Shown one piece after another: positions 52,218-61,969 of a stretch of 64,000 nt of DNA. The translations under genes and the position numbers were made by a program. The DNA comes from a bacterium BMS3Bbin08 (lineage in GTDB: Bacteria; Nitrospirota; Thermodesulfovibrionia; UBA6902; BMS3Bbin08): NCBI GenBank assembly GCA_002897775.1, contig BDTR01000022.1, forward strand, positions 28,649-92,648. Reading direction: 5' to 3'. The notes under the pieces were generated by a model, which saw nothing but the letters and a program-made list of their open reading frames with translations, was not told the origin of the DNA and searched no databases. Position 1 is the stretch's first letter, and every line of letters begins with the position of its first letter.

Positions 52218-52405
52218 ATACGCGAATCAGCGGATATTTATACGCGGGCCTGTCCCCGGGTTATTTGTCAAAATCAGGATTTGTCTTTACAGCAGGTGTA
52301 AACGCAACTATTGACCACTGCAGCAATGCCGTAGGCATGCAGGCTCGCTTAGCATTTTAAATTTTAAATTATTATTCTCTCTACTTTCTACTCGTTGCTC
52401 TCTAC
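52218..52405. repeat. Gap with repeats between the Spy-like gene and tyrS
   Basis: GCAATGCCGTAGGCATGCAGGC (52324-52345) matches 46340-46360. CTCTCTACTTTCTACT (52378-52393) belongs to the CTCTACTTTCTAC family. No gene or clear terminator is visible. Confidence 0.6.
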
Positions 52406-53620
52406 TTAAGTTTTAATGACGACCTTTAAAAACTTTCTCTTCCCGACCTTGAGAAGGAATTCTTTTCCAGGAAGGTCCTTACCCGGGTCATCCCATTTTT
52501 TTCCGTCTATGCTGACACCTCCCTGCCTGATCAGCCTCATAGCCTCGCTCGTGCTTTTGGCAAGGCCGTTGTCTTTTATTATTCTGGGAAGCCATTTTTT
52601 ATCGTCTTCTCCCCGAAGCTTAAAGACTGGTATCTCGTCAGGAAGACCCTTTTCCCTGAAAATATGCTCGAACTCATCTCTGGCCTTTACAGCGGATTCT
52701 TTTCCGTGGTATCTTTCAACAATTTCCTGCGCAAGGTCCTGTTTTGCCTTTTTCGGGTGTATGCTTCCGTCCTCAATACCATTCTGCAGGGCCTTGAGTT
52801 CATCAAGTGACATCCTGCTAAGCAGTTCATAGTACCTGAGCATCAGCTCGTCGCTTATGGACATTATCTTTCCGAACATGTCCTTTGGCGTTTCTGTTAT
52901 GCCTATGTAATTGCCCAGGCTCTTGCTCATTTTATTTACACCGTCAGTGCCTTCCAGCAGGGGTATCATGATCACGACCTGCTCGGCAACACCCATTCTT
53001 TTCTGTATCGTCCTGCCCATGAGCAGGTTGAATTTCTGGTCAGTGCCTCCAAGCTCTATGTCTGCCTTTAGATGTACAGAGTCATACGCCTGGATCAACG
53101 GATAGTAAAATTCAATGATGCTGATGTCCTGATGGTTCTCAAATCTTTTCTTGAAATCCTCCCGCTCAAGCATCCTTGCGACGGTCTGCATTGAACCCAG
53201 CCTGGCAAAATCCATAACATTTATTTCGCCGAGCCACTCACTGTTGAACACTATACTGGTCTTATCCCGGTTCAGGACCTTGAACACCTGTTCTTTGTAT
53301 GTTTCGGCGTTTTTCAGGACCTCGTCCTTTGTCAGTGGTTTTCTTATCTCAGACCTTCCGGTCGGATCGCCTATCATGCCGGTAAAGTCTCCTATGATAA
53401 AAATAACCTCATGGCCCAGGTCCTGGAACTGCCTCATTTTCTCTAAAAGGACTGTATGTCCTATGTGGATATCAGGCGCAGTCGGGTCAAAACCTGCTTT
53501 TATTTTCAGGGGGGTTTTTGTTTTGAAAGACTGCTCCAGTTTCTTCATGAGATCCTCCTCAGGGAGTATCTCAACAGTGCCTCTTTTGATTATGTCAAAC
53601 TGTTCCGCTGGTTTCAACAT
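52406..53620 (-). CDS. tyrS: Tyrosyl-tRNA synthetase
   Basis: Class I aminoacyl-tRNA synthetase that charges tRNA-Tyr. The HIGH motif appears as HIGHT near 52 and the KMSKS motif is exact near 235 ([10 protein letters not shown]). A C-terminal S4 domain covers about 340-404. Length 404 and the wording [13 protein letters not shown] fit the second bacterial TyrRS subgroup (TyrZ-like). It is transcribed alone on the minus strand. Confidence 0.96.
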   Translation of the reverse strand: MLKPAEQFDIIKRGTVEILPEEDLMKKLEQSFKTKTPLKIKAGFDPTAPDIHIGHTVLLEKMRQFQDLGHEVIFIIGDFTGMIGDPTGRSEIRKPLTKDEVLKNAETYKEQVFKVLNRDKTSIVFNSEWLGEINVMDFARLGSMQTVARMLEREDFKKRFENHQDISIIEFYYPLIQAYDSVHLKADIELGGTDQKFNLLMGRTIQKRMGVAEQVVIMIPLLEGTDGVNKMSKSLGNYIGITETPKDMFGKIMSISDELMLRYYELLSRMSLDELKALQNGIEDGSIHPKKAKQDLAQEIVERYHGKESAVKARDEFEHIFREKGLPDEIPVFKLRGEDDKKWLPRIIKDNGLAKSTSEAMRLIRQGGVSIDGKKWDDPGKDLPGKEFLLKVGKRKFLKVVIKT

Positions 53621-53836
53621 AGCTTTAACATGATAACATAAATAACTGAGGATTCAAGTCTATGGGCCATAGACAAGTGTCTGAGGACAAACGTCATGCC
53701 CGCTGCACTGAATCCGGGGAAAAGCAGTTCAAGACTAATGGTTGCAGCGTGATATAAGCTGAGGTTCTGCCAACTGAAATCTGTTACGCGTTACGAGTCA
53801 CGGCCTGTCTGCCGGTAGTAGGCAGGGTTACGGCCG
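53621..53836. other. Gap between tyrS and nrdJ
   Basis: On the minus strand, ACGGCC (53830 region) and GGCCGT (53801 region) could form a hairpin after the nrdJ stop, with a TGCCTAC/GTAGGCA arm inside, but no T-run follows. Nothing else is recognised. Confidence 0.35.
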
Positions 53837-56107
53837 TTAAAAGCACTTTGTAAAGCCGCAGTCCTTGCAGACCGCGCATCCGCCCTCCTGTGCCACCGCG
53901 CCTCCGCACTCAGGGCATGCACCCACGACAAAAGCCGCCTTGCTGTGGATCTCAGAACCACCGTTGCCGTTGCCGCTGATGTTATTATCGATCTCCGCGT
54001 ATCGCTCTATGGCCTTGGAAAGGGCGTCAGAGCATGAAGATATCTTGCCGCCGTTTGCCCATGAGGGGCTGTGGCATGAAATCCCCTTTAACTGCTTGAC
54101 TATTTCTTCCGACTCTATATTGCTCCTGAACGCCAGGCTTATCAGCCTGCCGATCGCCTCTGCCTGGCTTGCCGCGCACCCGCCTGCTTTCCCCATATTG
54201 GTGAAGAGCTCGAACGGGTTTCCGTCCTTGTCCTCATTTACTGTTACGTAAAGGTGACCGCAGCCTGTTGTCAGGAGCCTTGTCGTGCCTTTGATCATAT
54301 CCGGTCTCTTTCTTGGCACTATCTTGTTCCTGCGTTCCTCAGCCTGCTCAGGTTCTACCTTCTTCTTCTGACCCGTGGAAAGGACCTGCTCCTCCCTTGA
54401 GCCGTCTCTGTAAACCGTGACCCCTTTACATCCAAGACCGTACGCCAGCAAATAAACGTCCTCAACCTCTTTTGTGCTCGCGTCATGCGGGAAATTAACG
54501 GTCTTGGAAACAGCATTGTCAATGTGCTTCTGAAATGCCGCCTGCATTCTTACGTGATCGATCGGCGATATATCATGTGCCGTGATAAATGTCCTTTTTA
54601 CATCATCCGGAATTTCCTCGAAATCATGTATACTGCCTTTCTCGGCGATCTTTTCTATGAGTTCCCTGCTCCAGAAACCTCTTTCCCTGGCGACCTTCTC
54701 AAAGAGGGGACTAACCTCATACAGCTTTGTGCCTTCCAGGACATTGCGCACAAAAGACACGGCAAACAAAGGCTCGATCCCGCTCGAACATCCGGCGAGT
54801 ATTGATAATGTTCCGGTTGGCGCGATCGTGGTTATGGTGGCGTTCCTCAGTCTCATTTTATTTTTATATATGCTCTCTTCAAAATTAGGGAAAACACCTC
54901 TTTGCCCGGCCAGGATCACGGACTGTTTTCTGCCTTCGGACTGAATGAACTTCATGACCTCTGTTGAAAGTGTTGAAGCATCTTCCGAGCTATACGGGAT
55001 ACCAAGGCTTATCAGCATGTCAGCCCATCCCATAACACCGAGACCGATCTTTCTGTTTGCCTTTGTGTTGTCTTCTATTATCTCCAGAGGGTATTTATTG
55101 ATGTCGATAACATTATCAAGGAAATGCACCGCCCCGTGGACCGTTTCTCTGAGAGATTCCCAGTCTATATGCGCCTCGGTACCCGCGGCGCTGATCCCGT
55201 TTACAAACCTTGAAAGGTTTATAGAGCCCAGGTTACAGGACTCATAAGGCAGAAGAGGCTGTTCTCCGCAGGGGTTTGTGCTTTCGATCTTTCCAAGCGC
55301 GGGGGTTGGGTTTCCCTGATTCATCCTGTCCAGAAAAATAATCCCCGGCTCACCGTTCTTCCACGCGTGTTTCACGATCAGGCTGAACACTTCCTTTGCC
55401 TTCAGGCTGCGGACCGTTTTTCCTGTATGCGGATTCATCAGGTCATATTCTTCATCCTTTTCAAATGCCTTCATAAAGACATCTGTTACGGCGACAGACA
55501 GGTTAAAGTTGTTGAGTTGACCGTTATTATCCTTGGCCGCAATAAAATCCAGGATATCAGGATGATCGACACGAAGCATGCCCATGTTCGCGCCCCTCCT
55601 TGTGCCGCCCTGCTTTATAGCCTCGGTAGCCGCATCAAAAACAGTCATAAATGAGATAGGCCCTGATGAAACACCCTTGGTAGAGCCTACTATGTCGCCG
55701 GTAGGCCTCAGTTTCGAAAATGAAAAACCGGTGCCACCGCCTGATTTATGTATCAGCGCGGCATTCTTAACTGCCTCGAATATGGATTCCATTGAATCAT
55801 CTACAGGAAGAACAAAACACGCTGAAAGCTGTCCAAGCCTCCTTCCCGCGTTCATCAGGGTGGGACTGTTGGGCAGAAATTTCAAAGACGCCATAACGCT
55901 GTAGAACTCGGCTTCCAGCTGCTCAACCTCAGCTCCTGACTTTCCATAATTAAGGTCAACGGATGCAATGGTTTTGGCAACTCTTCTGAGCATATCTTCA
56001 GCATTTTCAAGCGGCGTACCGTTTTCGTCTCTCTTCAGGTACCGCTTTTCAAGAACCTTTAATGCATTTGGATTAAATTCAAGTTTTGCTGAAGTAAGCT
56101 CGTTCAT
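53837..56107 (-). CDS. nrdJ: Adenosylcobalamin-dependent ribonucleoside-diphosphate reductase (class II)
   Basis: Reduces ribonucleotides to deoxyribonucleotides using adenosylcobalamin as radical source. The central barrel has the conserved NPCGEQPLLPYESCNLGSINLS segment (about 280-302) and LSACFVLPVDDSM near 95. A TSCPD domain (about 610-700) and a C-terminal zinc-ribbon with CxxC pairs and a final CGFTKCF complete it. I chose ATG 56107 with AAGGAGAT just upstream; the TTG at 56122 lies across that site. At 756 residues it is full length. It makes the cell dependent on the B12 genes nearby. Confidence 0.95.
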   Translation of the reverse strand: MNELTSAKLEFNPNALKVLEKRYLKRDENGTPLENAEDMLRRVAKTIASVDLNYGKSGAEVEQLEAEFYSVMASLKFLPNSPTLMNAGRRLGQLSACFVLPVDDSMESIFEAVKNAALIHKSGGGTGFSFSKLRPTGDIVGSTKGVSSGPISFMTVFDAATEAIKQGGTRRGANMGMLRVDHPDILDFIAAKDNNGQLNNFNLSVAVTDVFMKAFEKDEEYDLMNPHTGKTVRSLKAKEVFSLIVKHAWKNGEPGIIFLDRMNQGNPTPALGKIESTNPCGEQPLLPYESCNLGSINLSRFVNGISAAGTEAHIDWESLRETVHGAVHFLDNVIDINKYPLEIIEDNTKANRKIGLGVMGWADMLISLGIPYSSEDASTLSTEVMKFIQSEGRKQSVILAGQRGVFPNFEESIYKNKMRLRNATITTIAPTGTLSILAGCSSGIEPLFAVSFVRNVLEGTKLYEVSPLFEKVARERGFWSRELIEKIAEKGSIHDFEEIPDDVKRTFITAHDISPIDHVRMQAAFQKHIDNAVSKTVNFPHDASTKEVEDVYLLAYGLGCKGVTVYRDGSREEQVLSTGQKKKVEPEQAEERRNKIVPRKRPDMIKGTTRLLTTGCGHLYVTVNEDKDGNPFELFTNMGKAGGCAASQAEAIGRLISLAFRSNIESEEIVKQLKGISCHSPSWANGGKISSCSDALSKAIERYAEIDNNISGNGNGGSEIHSKAAFVVGACPECGGAVAQEGGCAVCKDCGFTKCF

Positions 56108-56194
56108 GGTATCTCCTTCCAAAAATTAACATTTAACTATCTTATTTTAATATTTCCCTTTGTTATATTTAGACTCCTGCATATTTCCCGAACT

Positions 56195-56248
56195 GCACCC
56201 TATTTAGAGAGTCTACGCAATTAAACCACAATATATGGTGTATGTCAA
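56195..56248 (-). promoter_or_regulatory. nrdJ: nrdJ promoter with paired NrdR boxes
   Basis: Minus-strand TTGACA (56248-56243) and TTTAAT (56225-56220) are 17 bases apart. The spacer is an NrdR box: ACACCATATATTGTGG (56241-56226) matches the consensus at 14 of 16 positions. A second, weaker match (56210-56195) lies exactly 31 bases downstream, as is usual for paired NrdR sites. NrdR would therefore block RNA polymerase when deoxynucleotides are high. No nrdR gene is in the window. Confidence 0.8.
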
Positions 56249-56604
56249 GTAAAAAGTGAATTTTGTGAAACTCTTTGATTCTAATGGCGTTTCCCTGTGA
56301 AAATCAGGTTGATGGAATGTGGATTATGATCTTTTTGGCCAAAAACCACCTTTTTCAGCACCAAAAATACGAAAAATGCCGCCTGAACTCTCCGGGCCGG
56401 GCTTAAATGCGGGGAACTGACCGGCGGATCTCCTGAGGGTTCATCCAGCCGCAATGCATGAAAAAAAAGTTGCAAAGTTCAACCTGCATGCTATTATATT
56501 TAAATATTAGTAATGCTGTTTGATCAACTCGTAATTTTTGCTTTTCCTGAATTATAAACGCGTTATATATATGCCTAAGGGATATCAATAAGGGGGGGGA
56601 TGTA
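56249..56604. other. Gap between nrdJ and the broken cNMP/rhodanese gene
   Basis: 356 bases without a supported gene. It holds an AT-rich stretch (56490-56590) that could carry the promoter for the plus-strand gene, whose ribosome-binding site AAGGGGGGG is at 56590-56598. A G+C-rich block at 56375-56460 has short open frames on the minus strand, none with a start signal or recognisable product. Confidence 0.4.
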
Positions 56605-57665
56605 ATGAAAGATCTAGATTATAAGGAACTGAAAAAAATCCGCTATTTCTCCAGTCTGTCGGACGACGCTTTAGAAACTATCGCTCAAAAGCTCACGCTC
56701 GTTGAGCTTCCGGCAGGCACAAAAATAATAAGAGAAAACGCGCCCGCTGATTCCTTTTATCTGGTAAGCAAGGGAGAGGTCGTGGTCAGTAAGAGGACCA
56801 AGTCGGGGCAATCCGCGCAAATTGCCGTTTCAGGAAGCGGCGACAGCTTTGGTGAGATGGCCTTGCTGACATGTTCTCCCAGGTGCTGTACAGTAGCAGC
56901 AAAAACAGACGTTGTACTTTATAGACTCGATAAGTCGGACTTTGAGGAAATTGTCAGTCTTGAAGCAACATTCAATAATGTGCTCGAGGGCAAGGCCAGG
57001 TGCTACTCAGAATACGATAAGTTAAAAACGCTTCAGCCCTTTGCACTTCTTGAGAACGAGAAAGTGCTTTCCCTTATAGAAAAAATGAGCGGAGAAAAAT
57101 ATCCCCCGCGTACGGATATCATCAAACAGGGAGACAAGGGGAATTTGTATTACATTATAAAATCAGGCCGTGCCGCGGTCATCAGGCAGGAAAAAGACAA
57201 AGAGCCTGAGCAGGTAGCGGTCATAAGCACTGGGGACGGATTCGGTGAAGAAGCGCGACAGTAAGGGCTATAGATGAGACCACTGTACTTGTGCTTGATA
57301 AAGCTGATTTTGATAAGATCCTTGGCGCGTCATTTATTGAATGGGTATTCCCGGAAGATATTTCCAAAAATAACATGGAACAGTATGTTTTTATTGACGC
57401 CAGGATACCTGCCGAGTACGAGCAGGAGCATATCAGGGACGCTATTAATATCCCGATTGAGGTCCTGCGCCAGAAATACGCCGAGCTTGATCCGTCACAG
57501 GAATATTACACATACTGCATCTCCGACTCCAGGGGCGCGGCAGCAGCCTTTCTTATGAAAAGCCAGGGATTTAAAGTGAGGGGCATACGGGGGGGGCTAA
57601 GCGCGTGGGACGGCCCTGTACAGCACGGTGGCAACGGTATTCATTACCCTTCAGAAAAAGAATAG
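56605..57665 (+). pseudogene. Cyclic-nucleotide-binding / rhodanese protein gene broken by a frameshifting deletion
   Basis: Two consecutive reading frames together give one protein: a cNMP domain (about 10-125, phosphate cassette FGEMALLTCSPRCC), a second cNMP domain, and a rhodanese domain (FIDARIPAEYEQEHI, active-site C in YTYCISDSRGAAAA). The first frame stops at 57264 just after FGEEA; the protein resumes in another frame at 57255 as ATVRAIDETTVLVLDKADF. By comparison with the first domain, about 19 bases (3n+1), covering the second phosphate cassette, are missing. Either the gene is inactive, two proteins are made, or there is an assembly error. Confidence 0.8.
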
Positions 57666-57700
57666 GACCTTACAACCTGAAAATATAACGGGAAATTCAG

Positions 57701-58316
57701 CCTGTTAGAAAAGACACCTGTCCCTCTAGCGGAAAGTCTCGCGCAAGGAATTCATCTTTAACCCGGCCTACCGAAATGAATAAGAAAGCGGACCTGGAAA
57801 AGAAACAGAGTGAATATTTTGATAAGGAACTCGGGGCCTTGATGTCGCTGCAAAGAGATGTTAAAAGGATATGGCTAAGCGGTGAGTTAGATTTCAAAGA
57901 AGAAAAGCAGATCACACGATCTCTTCTGGAAACAATTGAGGCGCGAAACATCCAGGTCCACACCTTGAACTTCAATGACTATATCGCGGACAGTGACCTG
58001 GTGACGGTTTTCGAAGAGATCACCATGATGCTTTTCAGCGACCCGATCTTCCTGCGCCTGTGGCTGCATAACGCGATCCCCGAAGAAGAAACATCCCTAA
58101 AAAAAAACCTTGCAGATCACATAGAAACAAAACACGAGTCCTATATTTACAGGATAATTACAGGACATGCCGTCAGGCCGGGATATAAAGAACTCCCGTC
58201 AACAAGGATACTAAAGGATACTTTTGAGAATTATTTACTGTCAAAGGGAACCGATAAAATGCATTAGTATCATTCTAAAGACACCGCCTGTAACGGGGAC
58301 GATTTTTTTCTAACAG
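57701..58316. repeat. Family-A-like inverted repeat flanking a hypothetical gene
   Basis: CCTGTTAGAAAA (57701-57712) and TTTCTAACAGG (58306-58316) are inverted arms some 600 bases apart on either side of the gene at 57776-58267. The left arm continues GACAC as copy 1 (11725) continues GACAG. The arrangement resembles a small mobile unit, but no transposase is present and no target duplication was established. Confidence 0.5.
57776..58267 (+). CDS. Hypothetical helical protein
   Basis: 163 residues, not recognised. It is charged and predicted helical, with a KKADLEKKQSEYFDKELGAL start, an acidic middle and no signal peptide or membrane segment. There is no ribosome-binding site at the ATG, and it lies between inverted repeats related to family A. 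It follows the broken cNMP/rhodanese gene. Coding potential is moderate because the frame is open for 490 bases with even residue use. Confidence 0.6.
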   Translation: MNKKADLEKKQSEYFDKELGALMSLQRDVKRIWLSGELDFKEEKQITRSLLETIEARNIQVHTLNFNDYIADSDLVTVFEEITMMLFSDPIFLRLWLHNAIPEEETSLKKNLADHIETKHESYIYRIITGHAVRPGYKELPSTRILKDTFENYLLSKGTDKMH

Positions 58317-58358
58317 GATGAGGGATGTGTTATAATTGCAATGAGGTATTAACGAACA

Positions 58359-58712
58359 ATGGGAAAGGGACGCGATAAAAGGATACTAATGGGCCTGCCG
58401 GCAGAGCTTGTAATAGGGCCCATGAAAAATTACAGAGGAATTATCCCCAATCTTTCAGACAAAGGTATAAGCGTAATTGTGGAAACTTCTCCAGATGATG
58501 ACAGTTTGAACTTTCCACCCGGCGCAATGGTCCAGTTGAATTTCAATCCAAGAGACGAAAAGATAAGCCTGAACTGTGAGATCAAGTGGCTTCAGGTATA
58601 CAAAAATCCGCCACACGGCATGACAAACCTCGTAGGCATGACGATCATAGACCCTCCTGACAGTTACAAAAAATTATTAGAGACCCTCCCCTACGATAAG
58701 TTCTACATCTAA
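58359..58712 (+). CDS. PilZ-domain protein
   Basis: 117 residues covering one PilZ domain, a likely c-di-GMP reader. The second binding motif reads NLSDKGISV, matching D/N-x-S-x-x-G; the first arginine motif is weak (RDKR near the start). It shares the phrase AELVIG with the convergent PilZ gene at 58783, so the two may be paralogues. A TATAAT element is at 58331-58336. Confidence 0.82.
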   Translation: MGKGRDKRILMGLPAELVIGPMKNYRGIIPNLSDKGISVIVETSPDDDSLNFPPGAMVQLNFNPRDEKISLNCEIKWLQVYKNPPHGMTNLVGMTIIDPPDSYKKLLETLPYDKFYI

Positions 58713-58782
58713 TAGCCGTAAACCGATGCCTTGCCTTCATGGCTAAGATCAGCTATATGTTTCAACCTGCCTCTCTTTCGAC

Positions 58783-59112
58783 TTATACGAGGGTTTTAAA
58801 GAACTTGCTGTAGCCCGGGGGTGGCTTCAAAATTTCTATGCCGACATAACTTATACACTGCTGAGACGGGGAGATATCCACCCTTGACCACCTCACCTCT
58901 CCGCTAATATCTATCGTCTCTCCTGAAGGGATCTCGAACCTCAGTCCAACTTTAGTCGCGGGATAAAACTCTATCGGTGTCTTTGAAGGCGCGATCTCAA
59001 CATAAGCGCCGTATTCTGAAAGGTTTTCTATAAAAGCGGGGTACTTCTGATTCCCAATGACCAGCTCGGCCTTTAAGCGAAAAGGTTTTCTTTCGTAACG
59101 CCTTTTTTCCAT
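58783..59112 (-). CDS. PilZ-domain protein
   Basis: 109-residue PilZ protein with both c-di-GMP motifs: R-R-Y-E-R near residues 3-7 and NLSEYGAYV near 28-36. It converges with the other PilZ gene, 70 bases away. A GGAGG-like site (GCAGGAGGCCGC) precedes the ATG. The membrane diguanylate cyclase at 45-46 kb is a possible source of its ligand. Confidence 0.87.
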   Translation of the reverse strand: MEKRRYERKPFRLKAELVIGNQKYPAFIENLSEYGAYVEIAPSKTPIEFYPATKVGLRFEIPSGETIDISGEVRWSRVDISPSQQCISYVGIEILKPPPGYSKFFKTLV

Positions 59113-59687
59113 GCGGCCTCCTGCATGAACCTGACCTTTTAATCTACCCTGTGAGAAAAAACCTCTAAACCCTTAGAACTGGATTTCCCCGAGAGAAAGC
59201 CCGCCATTTATGGCGGGATACTACATGGATATATTATTACCATATTAAGTATATAGTTTAAAGCTCCGTTTTTCTGATGGGGCCACTATACAAGAGACCG
59301 TTGAAAAAGTCATCACCGGTCTTGATTACACAGATTCTGGGAATGATTACACAGATATACTACGAGATTTAATCGGTGTAATCTTGTTTTTATGTTCCCT
59401 TTGGAAACCTAATGTAAGGACTTTATAGATTTAATCTTCCCTACGGAAATCTAATGTAAGGATTTTTCTATTTATTCATATTAGTTCACTAACGCTCACT
59501 ATGCATTTATTTATATTCACTCGCTAACTCTCGCTATTGCATTTGATCTGTGGAATCAGAGATTGTTGGGTTTTTCAACAAGCTCACAACAATTACTTTG
59601 TTAAAGCGCGCATTTTTATTATGAGGGGGTGATCTGTTTCACTCGCCAAAGTCAGTGCGAAAATGATATGCTTTAGTATTGTCTGCC
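59113..59687. repeat. Repeat-rich gap between the PilZ gene and a lipoprotein gene
   Basis: No gene is visible in 575 bases. CCCGCCA (59200-59206) and TGGCGGG (59211-59217) form a tight palindrome with the same arms as the hairpin after hsdM. GATTACACAGAT occurs twice (59324-59335, 59345-59356). A near-duplicate pair, TTCCCTTTGGAAACCTAATG (59396-59415) and TTCCCTACGGAAATCTAATG (59436-59455), each ends GTAAGGA. A TTCACT(C/A)GCTAAC array follows at 59485-59540. Confidence 0.65.
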
Positions 59688-60440
59688 ATGAAAAAAATAA
59701 TTTTTATATCACTTATCCTGTTGATCGGCTGCGCCCCCGGTATGCCCAGGATTCAAAAGATACCCAGAATGCCTGTGAACTACGTGGTCATGCACGAGCA
59801 GAGCCTGCCGCTGCTCACAAGAGCAGACCTTGCAAAGCATCCGGTGGTCGGGCTTGCGTTCATTACAGCCAACCCGGACATCGTTCATTATGTCCGTCAG
59901 GTAATAGGCAGGTTTGCCGGGATCCCGCTCGTTTATTATGATGTGTCGAATGATACCTCTTATAACGATAAGGGGCCGGAGATCAATGTCCGGAAGTTAA
60001 AAAACAACTATCCGGACATGCGGTACATAATAGTGGTCAATGAAGTCCCGATCAACATAGAAAAAACCTGCCGGAAACGTTCAGGCGGGCCGCCGGGATC
60101 GTTCTTTCCGCGATGTTCCGCGGATTCAGAAGAAAAGGTCACGGACGAATATACAACCACCTATGAGGCCAAGCTTGATGTGATCTTGCTGGACCTTCAG
60201 AAAGAACTGCTTCTTGCGATGTCATCAGATAATTTTAAAAGAGTGGACAGACATTATGATTCATGGTGCGAGCGTAGAGAAAACAAGATCCTCAAAATAA
60301 TAGTTAAAGAATTGCTGCTGCCGCGCTGCAGCAAGAAAAGTCACCCGCAGGTCTCTTATCTGGACGGCAAAAAAGTAGGGTTTTATGTTTACAACTTCCT
60401 GGATCAGATAAATACCGGCACACCAGGGCAGAACCGTTAG
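59688..60440 (+). CDS. Hypothetical lipoprotein
   Basis: 250 residues, not recognised. The start MKKIIFISLILLIGC is a lipoprotein signal peptide with lipobox LIGC, so it is exported and lipid-anchored. The mature part has an FITANPDIVHYVRQVIGRFAGIPLVYYDV segment and four later cysteines, two in the TCRKRSGG/PRCSAD region. I chose ATG 59688; the TTG three codons earlier has no advantage. It converges with the glycosyltransferase gene. Confidence 0.75.
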   Translation: MKKIIFISLILLIGCAPGMPRIQKIPRMPVNYVVMHEQSLPLLTRADLAKHPVVGLAFITANPDIVHYVRQVIGRFAGIPLVYYDVSNDTSYNDKGPEINVRKLKNNYPDMRYIIVVNEVPINIEKTCRKRSGGPPGSFFPRCSADSEEKVTDEYTTTYEAKLDVILLDLQKELLLAMSSDNFKRVDRHYDSWCERRENKILKIIVKELLLPRCSKKSHPQVSYLDGKKVGFYVYNFLDQINTGTPGQNR

Positions 60441-60475
60441 CACGTTTCCTCAACGTTAAATATAAATAGCGCCTG

Positions 60476-61969
60476 TCATCTAAGGTCTATTTTAAATAAT
60501 TTTTGATTGCGAAGGTCCAGCTTCATATCCGGCCTGTGATAATCTTCACTTAGTTTTTCGCCTATAATACTAATATTGAATTTGATAGCCAGACTCGTAC
60601 CAAGGATATTGTCTGGATCATAAGAATTTAATCCCCATTCCGTAACATAAACAGGGACGCCTTCCATTAAAAGTTTATCGATCTTATTAACGAAATCATT
60701 CACCTCTTTTGTATAAGCGGCAGGATTAATAGGATAGTTTATGGTTTTTCTATCACTATAATATCTGATAAAAGGTCTATCATCAGATGTGATTATTACA
60801 GCGTCTTCCTCGGTTTTTTCTTTAACGTACAACGCGAACTGTTTTGCTCCGTTATAATGATGCCTGAATTTAAGCATGGGATACATAAAAACGAACATAC
60901 TGCCGACAAAATAAACAATAACTATATATGTGATTATTTTATTTTTGCCGTATAAATCAGATAGCGCGTAGGAAGCAAATATATATACAGGGACCATAAT
61001 TACGTCCAGATATCTGGGACTATAAGTCTGCGTATTTCCAAAGTAAAATATCGGCATGACCCATAATAATAGGAATATTGCCAGAAAAAAGTTTTCTTTA
61101 TAGCCTATTCTTATGACGCCTATAATAAAAAATACAAACAATAACAATGGAACGCTTTTATACAAGTCATGAACAACCAGCTTTAAAACGGGTGTAAATA
61201 TACCGAGGAAAACAACAGTGCCTGTGTCCCTGAGAAATAATTCGTTGTAAATTACCGGTTTTAAATACGTAAGATACATGACGCAGAAACTAAACAAAAA
61301 AGGCAAAAGCAAAGAAAATAACATTTTAGGATCAAATCTTTCTCTGGGTATAGTTATCTTAAAAGGACGGATTGATATTTCAGGATTCAGGTAAAGTATA
61401 AAATAAAGCGGCGTAACAACAAGCATTGCTTCTCTTATAGATGAGGCAAATGCTATTGCAAAGCTGGATATGCCTATTAATACTAATGATTTATTTTTTA
61501 CGCCTCGGTACACAAGAAAGAAAGACAGGAGAAGAAAAAACATGCTCATACCATGCTCTTTGCCGTACGTATCGGAGGAAAAGTAAAAAGGTGTAAAAGA
61601 CAGCAGTACGGCTCCGAATAATGCCTGGATACGGTTGCCGAACAGTTCGTTTATAAACAAAAACAGCATAACTATGGATAAAGAATGGAACAATACACTG
61701 GCAAACCTTGTGGTAAAGTCCGCATTATGCCCCAGAATAAAAGACGGCCAATATAAAATACTGGTTACAATAACCGAGCCGTATCTGCCCCTAACTGCAG
61801 GTTGAAGCTGTCCTGTTTTATATGTGTTCTCTACCGCCTCTGCCAAATGAATGCTATCGTATTGAAAGAGCCCTTCATTTATTAAAAAAAGCCCGGCAAA
61901 CAGGTTCAACAAAAATAAAAAGATTATGATAAATTTGATCTTATTTCCTGGCTCCGACCGCATAACCAT
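60476..61969 (-). CDS. GT-C fold membrane glycosyltransferase (PMT/GT39-like)
   Basis: 497-residue membrane protein with about eleven membrane segments in the first 350 residues and a soluble C-terminal part. The first loop carries an acidic pair (LFQYDSIHLAEAVENTY), the position of the catalytic D/E in GT-C enzymes that use lipid-linked sugars. The closest general family is the dolichyl-phosphate-mannose mannosyltransferase type. GGAGATGTTAA precedes the ATG. Substrate and sugar are unknown. Confidence 0.8.
   Translation of the reverse strand: MVMRSEPGNKIKFIIIFLFLLNLFAGLFLINEGLFQYDSIHLAEAVENTYKTGQLQPAVRGRYGSVIVTSILYWPSFILGHNADFTTRFASVLFHSLSIVMLFLFINELFGNRIQALFGAVLLSFTPFYFSSDTYGKEHGMSMFFLLLSFFLVYRGVKNKSLVLIGISSFAIAFASSIREAMLVVTPLYFILYLNPEISIRPFKITIPRERFDPKMLFSLLLPFLFSFCVMYLTYLKPVIYNELFLRDTGTVVFLGIFTPVLKLVVHDLYKSVPLLLFVFFIIGVIRIGYKENFFLAIFLLLWVMPIFYFGNTQTYSPRYLDVIMVPVYIFASYALSDLYGKNKIITYIVIVYFVGSMFVFMYPMLKFRHHYNGAKQFALYVKEKTEEDAVIITSDDRPFIRYYSDRKTINYPINPAAYTKEVNDFVNKIDKLLMEGVPVYVTEWGLNSYDPDNILGTSLAIKFNISIIGEKLSEDYHRPDMKLDLRNQKLFKIDLR

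Noticed and set aside
56281..56588. Two short minus-strand open frames upstream of the cNMP/rhodanese gene
   Set aside because: No ribosome-binding sites, mutually overlapping, and no recognisable domain.
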